Positions 16,230 to 18,116 of a stretch of DNA of 18,116 bases are shown one piece after another; the first letter of the stretch is position 1; every line of letters starts with the position of its first letter. Position numbers and translations under genes: made by a program. The stretch comes from Fulvivirga aurantia (GTDB lineage: Bacteria > Bacteroidota > Bacteroidia > Cytophagales > Cyclobacteriaceae). The notes under the pieces are model-generated. The model was not told where the DNA came from. It saw nothing but the letters and a program-made list of their open reading frames with translations, and did not search any database. The stretch covers positions 1 through 18,116 of the forward strand of contig NZ_SMMD01000922.1 of the NCBI RefSeq assembly GCF_009711475.1, written 5' to 3'.

Positions 16230-17618
16230 TTATTTCTGTAGCTCTTTTTCTGACAAGCTATTTACTTCTTGCTCGAGTTCATTTATACGATTGATATACT
16301 CTTGCTCCTTGCGCTGCATTTCTTCCTGTGTAGCAGCAAGTTCTTCCATATTTTGGCGCATCTCCTCCTCCTGAGCACGCATCTCTTCTGTTTGCTGTTG
16401 TGTTTGCTCCAGTAGGGTTTTAGTCTTTTCGTTGATCTTATTTACACTTATAAAAGAGGCCATGGCTTCTCCCAATTCTCTCACAAAATTTATTTCGTGC
16501 TCTCCCATTTTATTAAAGGAGGCAATTTCAAACAGACCTTCTACTTTCTTATTTACTATGAGTGGCATGATGAGCACTGACCTTGGTAGGGCTTTTCCTA
16601 ATCCTGAAGTTATATTTACGTAGTCATCAGGTACTTCTTCGATATAAACGTGCTCTTGCTCCAAATAAGACTGCCCTAGTAGTCCTTGTCCAGGTTCTAC
16701 CGTCTTTTCCAGATATTTGTGTCTGTCGTAAGCATAGCAAGCTCTAAGCTCTAGTTTAGTATTTGAAGAATCATCGTCAGATACTAAAAAGAGCCAACAC
16801 TGGTTTGCTTTTATGTATTTAGTTACATCAAATACGATTTGATTAAAGAGCTCGTCAGTTTGTTTGTTACTTCTTAGCAAGTTGTTAAACTGTGCGATAC
16901 CTTCTGTGATCCAGTTTCTTTTTTGCTCTTCTTTTTGAGCTTTTTCAATTTCTTCAATTTTGCGTTTTAACTCATCTTCGGAATCTTTGAGAGAGGAATT
17001 ATTTTCATTCATCTGAGCAACGAGCATTTTACTCTCCTCCTGAGATTTCAAGTTATTACTGGCCAATACATAAATGATGGCGTATAAAGCAATCACAGCT
17101 ATAAATGAAGCCACATAATGCAGGTAGCCAGAAGTGATTACAGATGTCTCTAGTGGCAACTCTAAATAACTATTGAGGAAATCCTGACCGACAACGATTA
17201 TAAATAAACTAATTGCTGCGCAGGGGAAAAGATATTTTTTCTCTCTCAGGTCAAAAACTAGAAAAGGTATGGCTGAAAAACTTAATTGCAACAGGATAAT
17301 TGCTACTACGGAGGTAGCACCTTCAGGAGTAAGGTAGGCGTTATACAGGGTAGCCAGAAAAATAGGTAATAGCGATATCATCACCCGAGAGGCGTGAATA
17401 GCTCGAACTCTATTTAAAACCAGAATAATAGCACAGACGAATATTCCAACAAGCGGTATGGAAAATAGCTCCTTAAAATGTATTAGAGAAGTAATTGTAA
17501 ATGGCAGCGCCACAGCCAGAGCTATAAGTACTGCAATCTGATTGGTAATTTTTATTTTGCTATTGAGCTCATCGCTGAACCTTTCTGAGGTTCCGAGCAT
17601 AAAGATGGTTGAAAACAT
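16230..17618 (-). CDS. Six-pass membrane GAF-domain sensor-like protein with coiled coils (462 aa)
   Basis: Seen: six hydrophobic segments (about residues 26-46, 51-69, 79-95, 102-122, 127-145, 165-187), then a charged coiled coil (about 190-235). A GAF domain follows (about 240-395; recognisable stretches EPGQGLLGQSYLEQ, VLIMPLIVNKKVEGLFEI and ELGEAMASFISVNKI). The C-terminal coiled coil (about 395-462) is rich in Gln, Glu and Met, of the EEMRQNMEELAATQEEMQ type found before PAS or kinase modules in Bacteroidota sensors. Here the protein ends without histidine kinase, GGDEF, phosphatase or PAS domains. Inferred: an inner-membrane sensor or scaffold that signals through partners; ligand unknown. 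ATG 17618 is taken as start, and ATG 17600 (MLGTSERF) is possible. It is divergent from the DUF6787-like gene and convergent with the rluA-type gene (4-bp gap). Confidence 0.85.
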   Translation of the reverse strand: MFSTIFMLGTSERFSDELNSKIKITNQIAVLIALAVALPFTITSLIHFKELFSIPLVGIFVCAIILVLNRVRAIHASRVMISLLPIFLATLYNAYLTPEGATSVVAIILLQLSFSAIPFLVFDLREKKYLFPCAAISLFIIVVGQDFLNSYLELPLETSVITSGYLHYVASFIAVIALYAIIYVLASNNLKSQEESKMLVAQMNENNSSLKDSEDELKRKIEEIEKAQKEEQKRNWITEGIAQFNNLLRSNKQTDELFNQIVFDVTKYIKANQCWLFLVSDDDSSNTKLELRACYAYDRHKYLEKTVEPGQGLLGQSYLEQEHVYIEEVPDDYVNITSGLGKALPRSVLIMPLIVNKKVEGLFEIASFNKMGEHEINFVRELGEAMASFISVNKINEKTKTLLEQTQQQTEEMRAQEEEMRQNMEELAATQEEMQRKEQEYINRINELEQEVNSLSEKELQK

Positions 17619-17713
17619 ACTTAATCGATTATTCTGCTCTGTTAATTTAAGTAAAATTAATCAATGAGACGATCTAAAAAAGTTATTGGTCAAACTTAAC
17701 GTAAATCGAACTT

Positions 17714-17760
17714 ATTGGAACCAATGTTGATTTATAATCGAAGTTGTAGTTGTATAATCG
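17714..17760. repeat. Short repeats in the divergent GAF/DUF6787-like spacer
   Basis: The spacer holds ATTGG-AA-CCAAT (17714-17725) and two direct copies of TATAATCG (17733-17740 and 17753-17760) exactly 20 bases apart, with a related TAAATCGA at 17702-17709. They may be regulator sites for one or both divergent genes; the evidence is spacing alone. Confidence 0.35.
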
Positions 17761-17801
17761 TTAGTTTTACTTTTTGATCTAAACTTAAAATTTTGAGTCT
17801 A

Positions 17802-18104
17802 ATGAAATGGTTTAAGAAGCTTGAGGAGCGTTGGCAGGTGAGCAGTTGGCAGGTAGTGATCATTCTAATTGTATTTGCCTGCACTGGTTTTACCATAATG
17901 TTCTTAAAAGAACCAATTCTTGATCTTATTATTGCTGAGGAGGAAAGAACCTGGGTCTTTTCTGTTTTGTACTACCTGCTGATTCTTCCTGTTTACAATG
18001 TAGTGTTGCTTATTTATGGCTTATTGTTTGGTCAGTTTAAGTTTTTCTGGGCTTTCGAAAAACGAATGTTTAGAAGGATGGCTGGGAAAAAGTCTGAAAA
18101 ATAA
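17802..18104 (+). CDS. Small DUF6787-like two-pass membrane protein (100 aa)
   Basis: Seen: a basic N-terminus (MKWFKKLEERWQVSSWQ), a first hydrophobic helix (about residues 15-35), an acidic linker with EEERTW (46-51), a second hydrophobic stretch (about 51-77), the motif FGQFKFFWAFEKRMFRRM (76-93), and a basic tail. This pattern, a Lys-rich start and an FGQF-FF-KR end, matches my recollection of the DUF6787 family of small Bacteroidota membrane proteins of unknown function. The frame extends back to a TTG at 17793 but ATG 17802 fits the usual MKWF start. It is complete within the window, and the A-run after the stop may begin a terminator cut by the window edge. Confidence 0.75.
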   Translation: MKWFKKLEERWQVSSWQVVIILIVFACTGFTIMFLKEPILDLIIAEEERTWVFSVLYYLLILPVYNVVLLIYGLLFGQFKFFWAFEKRMFRRMAGKKSEK

Positions 18105-18116
18105 AAAAGCTCTTGA

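Overview
The window most likely comes from a member of the Bacteroidota, probably a Cytophagales-type marine or soil bacterium. Three things point there: two giant secreted proteins ending in type IX secretion (T9SS) type A sorting domains, TAnnTTTG-type -7 promoter elements with little use of Shine-Dalgarno sites, and a small DUF6787-like membrane protein. The order-level placement is inferred from family resemblance only.

Layout, left to right. Positions 1-9321 hold two tandem, co-oriented, clearly homologous giant genes of about 1490 residues each. Each encodes an N-terminal membrane/signal segment, a BNR/sortilin-like beta-propeller, a Calx-beta-like domain, a jelly-roll adhesin-like domain, a pre-sorting region and a T9SS tail. 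The first is cut at its 5' end by the window edge. A strong terminator and a 375-bp spacer with nested inverted repeats separate them. A minus-strand block follows: aspartate kinase (convergent with the second giant gene, 7-bp gap) and dnaK, separated by a 362-bp pocket bounded by two strong bidirectional hairpins. A 391-bp divergent spacer (12937-13327) then separates dnaK from prfC. It contains a candidate sigma-54-like promoter and palindromes on the dnaK side, and about 250 bp of strictly 7-bp-periodic degenerate repeat on the prfC side that runs into the prfC -7 element.

From 13328 to 16225, three plus-strand genes are tightly packed: prfC (release factor 3), a REP-associated (RAYT/Y1) HUH transposase-like gene, and an RluA-family pseudouridine synthase. 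The transposase gene contains a perfect 29-bp REP-like palindrome inside its own reading frame, and its stop codon overlaps the rluA-type start (TAATG). The window closes with a minus-strand six-pass membrane protein with coiled coils and a GAF domain, convergent with the rluA-type gene by 4 bp, and a divergent DUF6787-like gene.

Functionally this is mostly housekeeping (protein folding, translation termination, RNA modification, the aspartate family of amino acids) beside a pair of T9SS cell-surface or secreted proteins. The most unusual signals are the heptad-periodic repeat array in the dnaK-prfC spacer, the REP-like palindrome inside a RAYT-type gene coupled to a translation gene, and the possible sigma-54-type control of dnaK.
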